Source: Mastigocoleus testarum BC008 (GTDB taxonomy: Bacteria; Cyanobacteriota; Cyanobacteriia; Cyanobacteriales; Nostocaceae). From it: a DNA stretch of 34,592 bases. Positions 17,104 to 26,557 of this stretch are shown here, piece after piece. Position 1 is the first letter of the stretch, and each line of letters opens with the position of its first letter. The notes beneath the pieces were generated by a model. It was given only the letters and a program-made list of their open reading frames with translations, had not been told where the DNA came from and did no database searches. Position numbers and translations under genes: made by a program. The DNA is taken from NCBI RefSeq assembly GCF_001456025.1, contig NZ_LMTZ01000123.1:1-34592 (forward strand). Direction: 5' to 3'.

Positions 17104-17646
17104 CTAATAACAAAAATCACCTTTACGATTGGGTTTATCCCGTTCTTTTGCTCTACGCATTGCGCCTAATATTGTTGAGACAAAGACACAACGTTTAGTT
17201 GTTCCACCATATTTTCCAGATAAAGTAATTCTTCCCAAGGGTGGTTTTCTCACGCTACCTCGATAATCAAATTGAATTTGTCTAAGACCTTGACCCTTAA
17301 GTAGTTGTAGAGTTGTTTCTTTATCCAAGCGGATATTAGGATCTAAACTATTCCAATTTATTCCAGAGGGGTTCGCAGAAACATGATGTACAGCCCATTG
17401 AACAATACCATTTTGTTCGCGAAAACTGGCTTGCCAAGTTTCTTTATTTTTTTGGGCTTGACTTTGGGCTTTTCGTAAAGCAAAGTAAACTCGATCTTGA
17501 GCAACGTCAAGATGGCGATTATTTAGGAAAGATAACCAACTTGGTACTGCGATCGCGCTTAAAATTCCAATTATTACAACTACAATTAATACCTCTAGCA
17601 CTGTAAAACCGCTGCTAGAAGAAACTTTGTGTAGACATTTCCCCAT
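17104..17646 (-). CDS. GspH/FimT-type pseudopilin, second HpsD-like copy
   Basis: 180 residues. Class III prepilin leader: 13 residues ending in Gly, cut before Phe in SSSG|FTVLEVLIVVVII, with Glu at mature position 5 and a hydrophobic helix to about residue 33. The rest is a GspH/FimT-like globular head. The helix (GILSAIAVPSWLSF) and the C-terminal pattern KRC-x6-LGAMRRAK match HpsD encoded at 19108-19803 (KRC-x6-LGGMRTAK), so the two are paralogs. The gene sits downstream of hpsE, separated by 358 bases, on the same strand, so it may belong to the hps operon. It probably enters a type IV pilus or pseudopilus after PilD processing. The partner machine is not in the window. Confidence 0.82.
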   Translation of the reverse strand: MGKCLHKVSSSSGFTVLEVLIVVVIIGILSAIAVPSWLSFLNNRHLDVAQDRVYFALRKAQSQAQKNKETWQASFREQNGIVQWAVHHVSANPSGINWNSLDPNIRLDKETTLQLLKGQGLRQIQFDYRGSVRKPPLGRITLSGKYGGTTKRCVFVSTILGAMRRAKERDKPNRKGDFCY

Positions 17647-18004
17647 TTCAGATATTCCACCGTGATAAATGCACCAATTTGGTAGATACAGTGCTGGTGA
17701 ATATCCCTGATAATTTTATTGATAGTTAACTATTGAAGGTTTAGGTTAACTACAATTAGCGTCTAATATACTTTATTTTTTTACACACTTTCAAACCATG
17801 ACATAGCAAAAGTTTTAGCCATAGCTAAAAAACATATTATTTTTATTCCTTGGGAGAGAGTTTAATACTTTTGACTTTTGATATCAAATCCTATTTTTAA
17901 AACCTCTTTATATTTTTTGGCATTTCCCCCCACATCCCCTACACTTCCCCTGTCATTCTTAAAAAATCAACCCGGATCTTGTCTGACTTCTCTTCCTGGG
18001 ACGC
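17647..18004. other. Spacer between hpsE and the second pseudopilin gene
   Basis: 358 bases, AT-rich with a C-rich patch around 17926-17956. No ORF, terminator or repeat I can support. A promoter for the downstream pseudopilin could be here; I see no clear one. Confidence 0.5.
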
Positions 18005-18994
18005 TTACTTATTGAAATAACCATTTTTCCAAAGGTAAAAAGGACTAACAAAACTACTAACAAATAATTGCATTTCGCAGGCTGCTACTAATTCTGTTTT
18101 AACTTTAAATCTATGTTTACATAGATGTAGAAGTATTTTCTTAAAATCGTTCAGCATATAAGCAGTAAAAGCAAGTGGTTTTACCCAAGGCTGAATATTA
18201 ATTGTTCGAGTGACATAACGACTGAGTCCTATACCCCGAAAAAATGGTAATAAATATTCTTTTTGCAAGCGCCACTTGGGTATTTTATGATAAATTTCCA
18301 TTTCTGGGTTATACCAAATTTCCCAGTTTGCTTTTTGAATATAAGACAACATTTCTAAATCTTCGCCGGTGAGCATATTACCTGTAACTCTACCAGTCAA
18401 AATAGGTTTTTCTGGAATGCTTTCTAGGCAAGCTTGACGACGAACAACTAATCCTGCAGAAGGAGGAAGCAGTTTTGTTTTTGGTTCGTAAAATAAAGGT
18501 AAATTACCTCTTTCTGTAATCGCTAAAAATGGAGCTATTCGCTGAAAATTCTCTGGTGGTTCTATTTCCCAGTCTGGGTGAATTTGACTAGCAAATGCTC
18601 CTGCTTGAGGATGTATTTTTGCAAAATTATGAGCTTTTTCTACCCAATTTGAAACTGGATAATTATCGTCATCTAAAAAGCCAATAAGTTCGCTATTTGC
18701 TTCATCAATAGCACGTTTACGAGCATATGCAGCACCTTGTTTAGGTTCAAAGCAATATTTCAAAGGAAAATTATATTGCCAATTTTTCTGATAATCTTGA
18801 ACAATTTTTGCGGTGTTATCATTACTGTTGTTATCAATAACAACAATCTCCCAATTAATATCTTCAGTGTTAATTTGTTGTTTTAATTTATCTAAAAGTC
18901 CTGGTAAGCGACTTTCTCCATTATAGGTAGGAATAGCAATAGTAAAATCTGTCTTGTTGTCAAATTTATTTTGAAAAGAAGTTTTATTTTCCAT
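18005..18994 (-). CDS. hpsE: Hormogonium polysaccharide glycosyltransferase HpsE (GT2)
   Basis: 329 residues, GT-A fold family 2 glycosyltransferase. It starts TIAIPTYNGESRLPGLLDKL, has the nucleotide-sugar site VVIDNNSNDNT and the DxD-type metal site FLDDDNYP, and the acceptor region GEDLEMLSYIQKANWEIWYNP. A C-terminal hydrophobic patch (about 270-325) suggests membrane contact. In Nostoc punctiforme hpsE follows the pseudopilin genes hpsB-D and is needed for hormogonium slime polysaccharide, which matches the gene order here. The sugar and acceptor are unknown. It is on the same strand as hpsD with 113 bases between. A paralog lies at 33236-34249. Confidence 0.85.
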   Translation of the reverse strand: MENKTSFQNKFDNKTDFTIAIPTYNGESRLPGLLDKLKQQINTEDINWEIVVIDNNSNDNTAKIVQDYQKNWQYNFPLKYCFEPKQGAAYARKRAIDEANSELIGFLDDDNYPVSNWVEKAHNFAKIHPQAGAFASQIHPDWEIEPPENFQRIAPFLAITERGNLPLFYEPKTKLLPPSAGLVVRRQACLESIPEKPILTGRVTGNMLTGEDLEMLSYIQKANWEIWYNPEMEIYHKIPKWRLQKEYLLPFFRGIGLSRYVTRTINIQPWVKPLAFTAYMLNDFKKILLHLCKHRFKVKTELVAACEMQLFVSSFVSPFYLWKNGYFNK

Positions 18995-19107
18995 GGCACC
19001 ATTAACTAAAAATAATATCTATAATCAAGTATTGACTATAGATGTTATTTTTGTATTCAGTGTCTTTTCTTAAATATTATTGTATAAAACTTTATATACT
19101 ATTTTAA

Positions 19108-19803
19108 TTATTCACAGTCTGTATCTTTTGCAGTTCTCATCCCTCCTAAAATAGTCTGTACAATTATACATCTTTTAACATCACTGGCTTGGGTTGATTT
19201 TCCTGCTTTAGGTATAGCAACAACTATCTTTATCCCATCATTTATTTCTGATTCTGATAAACCACCAATTTGGTTAAATGTAATTGCTTGTGGTTTTGTC
19301 TTATTATATTTATTTGCATAGGATATAGTTTTAGTAGATTTATTTTCGTCGGTAATATTACTACCTAGGATTATATTTTCTGTACCAACACCTACTTCTT
19401 TACCGAGAATTTCCCAATATTGATCCGGCTCGGAATCATTTGGATGAATAGCTATTTGTGCTACTTTTTTCCCATTTTTAGTATCTGTTGTTAAGCTGAC
19501 GCTGTAAGGAAGTTTAGTCTTTTTCGCTTTTCTTTGAGCTGTTTGTAGTGCAGCTAAAATCTCATCATTAACTTTATTTATTTGTTGTCGATTAACAAAA
19601 CTAAACCAACTAGGACCTACAATTGCTGAGAGAATTCCTATAATTACTAGAGCTACTAAAACTTCCAAAATTGTAAAACCACCAGAACTTAACTGATTTT
19701 TACTATCAGATTTTAAATCAAATAGTAACTGATTTATGATATTTTGGTTATGATATTTTATATTTATGTTGTTATGATGAAGAAAATTAGTTATTTTATT
19801 CAT
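19108..19803 (-). CDS. hpsD: Hormogonium polysaccharide pseudopilin HpsD (GspH/FimT-like)
   Basis: 231 residues. A long polar leader (42 residues) ends in Gly before Phe in SSGG|FTILEVLVALVII, with Glu at mature position 5 and a helix running GILSAIVGPSWFSFV. The head resembles GspH/FimT minor pilins and ends KRCIIVQTILGGMRTAK. The prepilin peptidase would cut on the cytoplasmic side, and the product would join a pilus-like fibre in the envelope. It is third of the pseudopilin genes after hpsB and hpsC, 99 bases downstream of hpsC. The symbol follows the hpsABCDE order in N. punctiforme. The 42-residue leader is long for this class; a later start is possible but no internal ATG is nearby. Confidence 0.8.
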   Translation of the reverse strand: MNKITNFLHHNNINIKYHNQNIINQLLFDLKSDSKNQLSSGGFTILEVLVALVIIGILSAIVGPSWFSFVNRQQINKVNDEILAALQTAQRKAKKTKLPYSVSLTTDTKNGKKVAQIAIHPNDSEPDQYWEILGKEVGVGTENIILGSNITDENKSTKTISYANKYNKTKPQAITFNQIGGLSESEINDGIKIVVAIPKAGKSTQASDVKRCIIVQTILGGMRTAKDTDCE

Positions 19804-19902
19804 TGCCTATAATCTCTTTTTTTAAGATAATTAAAGTGAATTGTAATAAATATCTTTAATTACTTGCTATTAGTGAGAGTAAATTATCTAGTTTATTTAC
19901 TT

Positions 19903-20919
19903 TTATTCGACACCAATAAATCCTCGACCTTTAACATTAATGCTTGCACTTGGAAAATAAGATTTGACATCATCTTTATAGCCATAATTATTTTCCTCTA
20001 TCCGTGCTAATGCATTTCCTCTCAAGAAAATTTTTGCTGTTGTATTATCAATATCTACACAAGCATAGAAACTAGCATTGTTAAGAACCCCATTTAATGC
20101 GGGAACTTTGAGAGAATCTTTATTTTTTTTACTTTTAGGAAAAATAGATTTGCAGTCTATAGTTTTAAAACCTTGACTTGAATCAACATAGTCAACCAAT
20201 ACATCAGCACTTTGACTTCTGCTATAGATACCATCTTTTTTCCAAGCATTCATTTTTTGTTCGAGGGTTCCTTGAATACTTAAATCAAATTTAGCAAAAC
20301 CTGGATCTGGTTTCTGGATATATTCAGAAGTTACTTTAGTATTATATTCATCATCGGGCTCAATCCCATCATTCAGTTCAAATCTAGCAATGCGATATTG
20401 ATTAGACCAAATATTCTTTGCATCATTTGTTTTGTTATCTTGTATCAAATAATAAGTAACTAAAGAATAAACAAAAGCATCATTTTTTGTCTTACTACTT
20501 GTAACTTTTTTCAGTTCTATTGCTTCCTTCTCAAATTTACGCTTCCAAAAAACAAGAACCGGGACTCGATCGCTTGAACTATAATCCAGTAGCTGATTTC
20601 TTATAGCTTTTATTCCATCAGCATCATATATATAAATTGCCTGTTGTAAATCTTGAGCAATATAATCTAAAGCTGTTTGAATTTCCTGTTCGGAATTAAT
20701 TTTGGCTTGTTCTTTGCGATCTGTATCGAGAATATTAATCATGAATCCTAGTAATGGTGTAATTACCAGTACTGCTAGAATCATGGCTACCATCAATTCT
20801 ATTAGGGTAAAACCTGCTGTTTTATTGACTTGTTTAAATTTTTTATGTTTAAGTTGAGCGTTGAGAAAAAAATTGAGTTTATTAAAATGAGATTTATTGA
20901 GCATTTCAATGCTTTTCAT
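19903..20919 (-). CDS. hpsC: Hormogonium polysaccharide pseudopilin HpsC (PilW/GspJ-like)
   Basis: The open frame reaches ATG 21030, overlapping hpsB by 80 bases. I place the start at ATG 20919 (338 residues), just after the hpsB stop; ATG 20904 is an alternative. None has a clear Shine-Dalgarno. The prepilin site is KTAG|FTLIELMVAMILAV with Glu at position 5. The helix is followed by a PilW/GspJ-like amphipathic run with ALDYIAQDLQQAI. The large head of about 270 residues has no recognised domain. It is probably a minor pilin inserted at the tip of a pilus or pseudopilus with HpsA, HpsB and HpsD. Confidence 0.82.
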   Translation of the reverse strand: MKSIEMLNKSHFNKLNFFLNAQLKHKKFKQVNKTAGFTLIELMVAMILAVLVITPLLGFMINILDTDRKEQAKINSEQEIQTALDYIAQDLQQAIYIYDADGIKAIRNQLLDYSSSDRVPVLVFWKRKFEKEAIELKKVTSSKTKNDAFVYSLVTYYLIQDNKTNDAKNIWSNQYRIARFELNDGIEPDDEYNTKVTSEYIQKPDPGFAKFDLSIQGTLEQKMNAWKKDGIYSRSQSADVLVDYVDSSQGFKTIDCKSIFPKSKKNKDSLKVPALNGVLNNASFYACVDIDNTTAKIFLRGNALARIEENNYGYKDDVKSYFPSASINVKGRGFIGVE

Positions 20920-20950
20920 ATTTGAAAAATTAAGTTTATATTGAATTATT

Positions 20951-21631
20951 TTATTTACACTTGGAATATGTATTTTTACTGTCTTCCAATCGCGAGCAAA
21001 AATCTGCAAATGTTGTGTTTCTGGATGCAATATCTGTAGTCATTTCTAGTAGAGGTGCTTTTAAATTACCGAATCCTCCACTAAAAGCGGATTGTGTAGC
21101 TTTTTTCTTTTGGTCGCTTTTTTCTAATGATTTACTATCTTTGAAAGCATCTGCTCTGTAAACTCTAATCCCTAAACGGTAACCTCTATTTGCTTCATCA
21201 GTATTAGGGTTATAAGCAAACGCTTGGACAAGTATGTCCCCCGATTCATCTTTTGTACATTTCCCATCACCACTACCATCGATACAATACAGTTGATAGG
21301 TTTTATCGGTGGGAGCAGAACAGTAATCATTATCTTTTCGGCAATTTAAACTACCAGATGGAGCCTTGACTTCAGCAATTAAATTATTATCTTTTTTCGT
21401 GATTGGTGGCGATTCAATAGATCCAGAAGTAACACCATCAATGTATGTTTTAGCTGCTTGGGTTGCAAGTTCCACCCTTCTGGAGTTAACTCTGCTGGCA
21501 GTAGAAATTACAATTACAGGTGCGATCGCAGTTAACAAAATGGCAACAACAATAATCGCAATCAGTGATTCGATAATAGTAAAACCAGTATCATCTGTTT
21601 GTGGGTTAACTCGTTGTTGAATTTGGATCAT
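20951..21631 (-). CDS. hpsB: Hormogonium polysaccharide pseudopilin HpsB (PilV/GspI-like)
   Basis: 226 residues. A 16-residue leader ends in Gly before Phe: DDTG|FTIIESLIAIIVVAIL, with Glu at mature position 5 and a hydrophobic helix to about residue 40. Sequence after the helix (SRVNSRRVELATQAAKTYIDG) resembles PilV/GspI minor pilins. The head contains four to five Cys residues (around NCRKDNDYC, YCIDGSGDGKC and the C-terminal FCSRLEDSKNTYSKC) that could form disulfides outside the cytoplasm. It is 76 bases downstream of hpsA and 31 bases before the proposed hpsC start, consistent with one operon. The start ATG lacks a clear Shine-Dalgarno. Confidence 0.83.
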   Translation of the reverse strand: MIQIQQRVNPQTDDTGFTIIESLIAIIVVAILLTAIAPVIVISTASRVNSRRVELATQAAKTYIDGVTSGSIESPPITKKDNNLIAEVKAPSGSLNCRKDNDYCSAPTDKTYQLYCIDGSGDGKCTKDESGDILVQAFAYNPNTDEANRGYRLGIRVYRADAFKDSKSLEKSDQKKKATQSAFSGGFGNLKAPLLEMTTDIASRNTTFADFCSRLEDSKNTYSKCK

Positions 21632-21707
21632 GGCGTTTTGATGTGAGGACTGCGGTAACTTGTGAGTCTAAAACTGTTAAAAAATCTATATCGTGATTTC
21701 CAAAACT

Positions 21708-24700
21708 TTAGCTACGTGAGTACTTTTTACAAAAGTCTTGTGGACGTTGACTGGTGGGAATAGCTGTTCCTGTACGACTAATTGTGCTAGTACCCGTAGA
21801 ACTATTGACAGTAACTTTGATTGTTTGAGCACATAACAGTGTTTTGACCCATTCATCATCCCGACCGACTTCTCTAAAAAATTCATTAGGTTCCCCTGCA
21901 GGCGGTAACGTGAATGTTTCTGTAAACAAATCTGGTAGTTGGGATAATAAGCCAACATCAAAACCCCACTGACGGGAAGGTGGTGTATAGAAGGGTGTCA
22001 TACCTTCACCTATGAGACCTGTTCCAGTATTACTATTCCTGTAAGCCTGTCGGTAATCATTACCAAATAGAGCAGTACTACCTTTGGGTGTTTTTCCATT
22101 CAGTTGAACAACCTGCCAAGGTCCAGTAGCATAAGCACTGCGTTTATATTGGATTAGAGAACCACTGAGATTATGATTAGTGTTGTTCCAGGTTTCTAGA
22201 TAGCGTACAAAGTTTTCCAAACCACCGTTTGATTCGCTTGGTCTTCCTGGGGTGTCTCCACCAGCAATAATTAAGTTAGTTGTAGTATCTGTAGCTTGCT
22301 GCAACCAGTTTCCATCTGTAGCAACTCCCCTGTCTCTATCTGTTGGGAGATTGGTTCTATCATTACCAGGGTCACCACTTCCACTAGTCCACTTGTCACG
22401 CGGTAATTGAATTTGTAGTACTGGGACTAATATTGGTTGTTCGTTAGGATCGGTTCCATTCAAAGCATTACCGTTAATACTTTTATAGAACAGGAATTGA
22501 CCATTCCCGTAATTGGTATCTGTGGGTATTTTTTTATTCGGTAAGGTTTTAGCAGTCCTAAACCAGAGAGCATTGTCTTTGATTCTTGGTAATTTGTTTG
22601 CGGTCCAACTTTGTCCTGTAACGGCATTTTTAGGAAATGCTTGGATATTACCAGCAGTATCAATTCCTAAAGGAACTGGATGACCTTGAGTGTCAAGTAT
22701 CAAGTTTCCGGTACTGCTATCCCGAGCGAAAGCTACACGACGAGCGTAACTTTGCAATGTATTCTCTGCTAAATCGACGGTTGTACCTGCTAAGTCAATC
22801 GTTGCTTTATTGTATTTTTGACCAATTCTAGATGTGGCTGTGGTTCCTCCAGAGCTAATAGCTTTGCCATCAACCGTCCAATCATCTGCAGTACAAGTGT
22901 AAACAGGAACTTTTATGCAAACTTCCGTTAGGTACTCATTAAACTTCACCCGTCTCTGGATCGGAGTCACAAAGTTATTGACATAGGAACTACCTTGAAG
23001 TCCAGTTTTGCTAGTATTGAAATCTTTGGGTAAGCCCTGGGAAGTACCAGCACTGTTATACCAAGCACTGCTAGTAGTGAAACTATTATCGAAAAATCCT
23101 TGTTTTAAACGAACTGCGGTGATGCTGATTTGGTCTTTTTCTCTAACAGTGTCTTTTGTATCGCCATCACCGTTAAGATCGACCTTTAAAGTAATTTCAC
23201 TTAAAGCATCTGTAGCATCACCATCGTTATTAAAATCAAAGTTAGGAATAATAGCAGTTCCGGCATTATTTCTCAGGTCGTAATCTCCCTCATTACGAAA
23301 CCCAAAACGAAAGTTATCTGAAAGTACTGTGACCGCATCTGCAACGACTGATGCTGCGCGCCAACTATCTCCTGTAGTACACTTAGGAAGCCTTTTATCA
23401 TTTTTGCGGCAAGCAAAATTATTATCAAGGGTTTTATTGCGGATATAGAACCTACTCCAGTTTATCTTGCCAGTTTTACTATCTCGTAACTGATCGACAA
23501 ATTCCTCAACTGGATTGCTAGCGTTTCCACCTTTAGCATGAAGGTTAAAATCACCTTTGATATACGTAGGTAAATTACTTGCTAATATTAATCCTTTTTC
23601 TTCTTGTCTAAACTTAACATCACGATCGAGACGGCTACCATTTATCAGCATGATGCCACTCGGACGGCGAGTCGGGTCTAATCTGTAGTCAGTGGGACTA
23701 ATTAATTCTCTTTGTTCGGTTTTATTATCTGGAGTGTCACTGAGATCGGCTAAAGCATCATTTCTCGTAGCATAAACAATACCACTATTGGGAATTAAAT
23801 ATTCTTGTTTTCCACCACCGCTATGGCTACCAGAGATTTTTTTCTGGCGTATTTTATCAACATCTAATACCGTTACCCTTACCTCTAAGGGTTGGCGCTG
23901 CTCAATACTCCTGGTATAGTCTTCTCCTAATTCTGCAAGTTTTAAGTTTGTGTCAATCGATTTAATCTGGCGAGCATCTAAAAATGCTGTTTCGTAAATG
24001 GCTCCATGGGGTATTGGCGGAGAGGTACTAGGAGATTTATCCTTAAGAATATCGAGAGCACAAACTGCTGCATCTATTGCCGAATAATCTGCTGCTGTCC
24101 GCTTTGTACTGGATTTTTCTAATGCTCTTCGCAGAGGTTCGTTAACAAAACGCCCATCTGGAAATACCATTCTTGCTTGTCGTTCTAATTCTGCTGCATA
24201 CTTACCCCTTCCACCAAAGGTATACACAACACCATTATTAGATTTACCTTGGGTAGTGCTAGAGTCAGCATCTGGATTCTTCCATCTAGCTTTTACCTTG
24301 CTATTATTTTGAGCTGTAACTGAGTTTGTTGGATCGTAATAGCTACTAACACAGGCTATAGGTTGTTGATCCTGACCATAGTCCTTGGCGTAATGATAAA
24401 CAGCAGTTGCTCTCATTAAGAGATCGCCTTGACGGGTTTCACCATTTCCTGTCGTCATTGGCATAGAATCAGACCAGACAATGATTGGGTCTTTACTCTT
24501 AAATTTGAGGCTATTAACTTTAATTCTTTTAGAATCAATACTGCTAGGGTCAACAAAATTTGTATCCCACTGTGGTTCGGGTAAAAACGACTTATCAACT
24601 CGCTTGTAGGTGACGCCATCAACATAGATACCTGCGCCAGTTACAATGCGTATTCCACCAATATTGTCGAGTAAATCTTTCGGTTTTTCCGTTGCTTTTT

Positions 24701-26546
24701 CTTCAAAAAAACCATCCCGATCAGTAGCACCAGCCAAACTGACCAATTGCTCAATTTTGGTGGCGCGGGTACGATACTTATCCTTATCATTTGTGTAATC
24801 ATCCCATTCGGTACGAGGTGTACTGGGATAATCTACAGATTGAGGTGTGTTGGTACCAACAAAATCTTTAATAGTCTTATCAAACCACAGAGCAGGTAAA
24901 TTATTTCCGACTAAAATGCGATCGCCAAGTAATTTCTCTTCTTCCCTATACTCTTCTTTGAGTTTGTTGGGTTCGGTAGCGGGTAATTTCTTCGGTTGAA
25001 GTGATAATCCCGTATTAGCGCTAGTAGGATAAATCCAAGTATCTTGAGGTCGTAGTAAATCACCAGTACCTTGAAGCTGAGCAGTTCCAGGATTACCTCC
25101 TAAAGGAACTTTTTTAAAAGTAACTTTGCGAGTTCGCTTTCTAAAGTAAGATTCTAACTCTTCTCGACGAACTTCATTTCTATTTAAACCAGGATTATTT
25201 TCCAGCCGAGTAGTGACATTATCTCTTACTTCAGAAGGGTCTTGGGTACTAGATTTAGTAATCTGTTTATTTACTAACAAGTTAACTCTTTGAGCATAAG
25301 CTTGAGTATTAAAAGCAATCTCTGCAGAAGAATTATTAGCAGATTTATCACCACTATTAAAAGTCTTTTGGGTCGGCTTATTTCCTGGTCTAAATAAATC
25401 TATATCGACACCACCTCTTGTACCGACACCAGTAATACGACCAAAACCAACATTTCCACCAACAATTATTTTGCTATTCTGGGCGTTATAAAAACAGGAA
25501 TCTGGGTCGCTAACTTGATAAAATCGGATATCATTAAAAATTTTAGCTGTCAATAAATTACTGTTAGTAAATATCCTCCCATTAAGACTTAGTCCAGCAC
25601 CAGGGGTTATTTCTAAATCATCTTCGTAAACAACAGCATTATTACTCAGAGGAATCCGTTCTTGATCTTGCTGAAATTCAATCGCAGAAAAGCCCTTATT
25701 CCCTTTATAAGCTTCGTACTTTGTTGTTGTTAACTTTGCAGTTTTGAGATATGCATCATCAATTGGTACTGTGGTCGAGTAAACAAAAAAGCTTTTCTTG
25801 AGGGTTCCATCTAATCGGTACCAACCCGAACCACTAACTAAACTTGCACTTGTACCTGCAGCTCCACCACAACTTTTACCTGCACCCATCGGACGCGCTC
25901 TCGCATCAAGAGGAGTACGAGCCCGGTTAAACTTAGCTTCATCATTACGACTGGGGCTACGGAACAAGACACCATACAAAGTTAGGCTGTCATACTTACC
26001 ATTATTATCTGTATCAACAGGAAATCTCCAAGCAGTTTTGATGACTTCTCTGTTTTCTAATTCGGTACTATTTTTATCATTAATTCCACTTTTGCCGTCA
26101 AGATTGTAGCTTACTTCTAAAGGTGTCTCATCACCAAAAGTATATTTAGTCAGATTTTTAGTAAAAGCATCGTACAAAGAACTATCAGAAGGTGTGGAGC
26201 GCGGTAGAGTTGGATCGGTAAATAACTGATTTATTTTTGCTTTAGCCCGCTCAATTGATGGCATTGCAGCACTTAATACTGCTTGATTTACACGAACATT
26301 ACTAGCATTTTCAGCCCGTTTGAAAGAGCGAAATAAAATCGCAGTGGTCAGTAATATAACCACCAAAGTTACCATCGCTACAGTTGGTAAAACAAAACCA
26401 GCATTTACCCAATCTGCTTGTCTTCTACTGACCAAGAAAGTCCGCAACAACCAAGCACGTTGTTCTCTAATTTCTAATGTAGATTTTTGATAATTTTTTT
26501 GATAGAAGCTTTTGATCAATTTGACTAATTTGCTATTGGGATGCAT
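21708..26546 (-). CDS. hpsA: Hormogonium polysaccharide biosynthesis/secretion protein HpsA
   Basis: 1612 residues, the largest gene here. The start ATG has AGAAGG five bases upstream. A basic N-terminal tail of 50 residues leads to one hydrophobic helix (51-72) beginning AG|FVLPTVAMVTLVVILL, like a class III prepilin of the GspK/PilX kind (no Glu at position 5; Thr there). An amphipathic run follows (RVNQAVLSAAMPSIERAKAKI), then a very large exported domain with scattered Cys and no domain I recognise. Two calcium-loop-like motifs occur: DFNNDGDATD (from about residue 1104) and DLNGDGDTKD (from about 1123). In N. punctiforme, hpsA heads the hps locus required for gliding hormogonia. The role as a pilus-tip or surface component is my inference; the polysaccharide role is from the locus. 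Confidence 0.87.
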   Translation of the reverse strand: MHPNSKLVKLIKSFYQKNYQKSTLEIREQRAWLLRTFLVSRRQADWVNAGFVLPTVAMVTLVVILLTTAILFRSFKRAENASNVRVNQAVLSAAMPSIERAKAKINQLFTDPTLPRSTPSDSSLYDAFTKNLTKYTFGDETPLEVSYNLDGKSGINDKNSTELENREVIKTAWRFPVDTDNNGKYDSLTLYGVLFRSPSRNDEAKFNRARTPLDARARPMGAGKSCGGAAGTSASLVSGSGWYRLDGTLKKSFFVYSTTVPIDDAYLKTAKLTTTKYEAYKGNKGFSAIEFQQDQERIPLSNNAVVYEDDLEITPGAGLSLNGRIFTNSNLLTAKIFNDIRFYQVSDPDSCFYNAQNSKIIVGGNVGFGRITGVGTRGGVDIDLFRPGNKPTQKTFNSGDKSANNSSAEIAFNTQAYAQRVNLLVNKQITKSSTQDPSEVRDNVTTRLENNPGLNRNEVRREELESYFRKRTRKVTFKKVPLGGNPGTAQLQGTGDLLRPQDTWIYPTSANTGLSLQPKKLPATEPNKLKEEYREEEKLLGDRILVGNNLPALWFDKTIKDFVGTNTPQSVDYPSTPRTEWDDYTNDKDKYRTRATKIEQLVSLAGATDRDGFFEEKATEKPKDLLDNIGGIRIVTGAGIYVDGVTYKRVDKSFLPEPQWDTNFVDPSSIDSKRIKVNSLKFKSKDPIIVWSDSMPMTTGNGETRQGDLLMRATAVYHYAKDYGQDQQPIACVSSYYDPTNSVTAQNNSKVKARWKNPDADSSTTQGKSNNGVVYTFGGRGKYAAELERQARMVFPDGRFVNEPLRRALEKSSTKRTAADYSAIDAAVCALDILKDKSPSTSPPIPHGAIYETAFLDARQIKSIDTNLKLAELGEDYTRSIEQRQPLEVRVTVLDVDKIRQKKISGSHSGGGKQEYLIPNSGIVYATRNDALADLSDTPDNKTEQRELISPTDYRLDPTRRPSGIMLINGSRLDRDVKFRQEEKGLILASNLPTYIKGDFNLHAKGGNASNPVEEFVDQLRDSKTGKINWSRFYIRNKTLDNNFACRKNDKRLPKCTTGDSWRAASVVADAVTVLSDNFRFGFRNEGDYDLRNNAGTAIIPNFDFNNDGDATDALSEITLKVDLNGDGDTKDTVREKDQISITAVRLKQGFFDNSFTTSSAWYNSAGTSQGLPKDFNTSKTGLQGSSYVNNFVTPIQRRVKFNEYLTEVCIKVPVYTCTADDWTVDGKAISSGGTTATSRIGQKYNKATIDLAGTTVDLAENTLQSYARRVAFARDSSTGNLILDTQGHPVPLGIDTAGNIQAFPKNAVTGQSWTANKLPRIKDNALWFRTAKTLPNKKIPTDTNYGNGQFLFYKSINGNALNGTDPNEQPILVPVLQIQLPRDKWTSGSGDPGNDRTNLPTDRDRGVATDGNWLQQATDTTTNLIIAGGDTPGRPSESNGGLENFVRYLETWNNTNHNLSGSLIQYKRSAYATGPWQVVQLNGKTPKGSTALFGNDYRQAYRNSNTGTGLIGEGMTPFYTPPSRQWGFDVGLLSQLPDLFTETFTLPPAGEPNEFFREVGRDDEWVKTLLCAQTIKVTVNSSTGTSTISRTGTAIPTSQRPQDFCKKYSRS

Positions 26547-26551
26547 AACTA

Positions 26552-26557
26552 CCTTCT
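26552..26557 (-). promoter_or_regulatory. Shine-Dalgarno of hpsA (AGAAGG)
   Basis: AGAAGG on the minus strand lies five bases before ATG 26546 and supports the long basic N-terminus of HpsA over a start nearer the hydrophobic helix. Confidence 0.7.

Noticed and set aside
21366..21620. Plus-strand ORF with a hydrophobic stretch antisense to hpsB
   Set aside because: The hydrophobic look is a mirror of the pilin helix codons on the minus strand; no start signal or family match.
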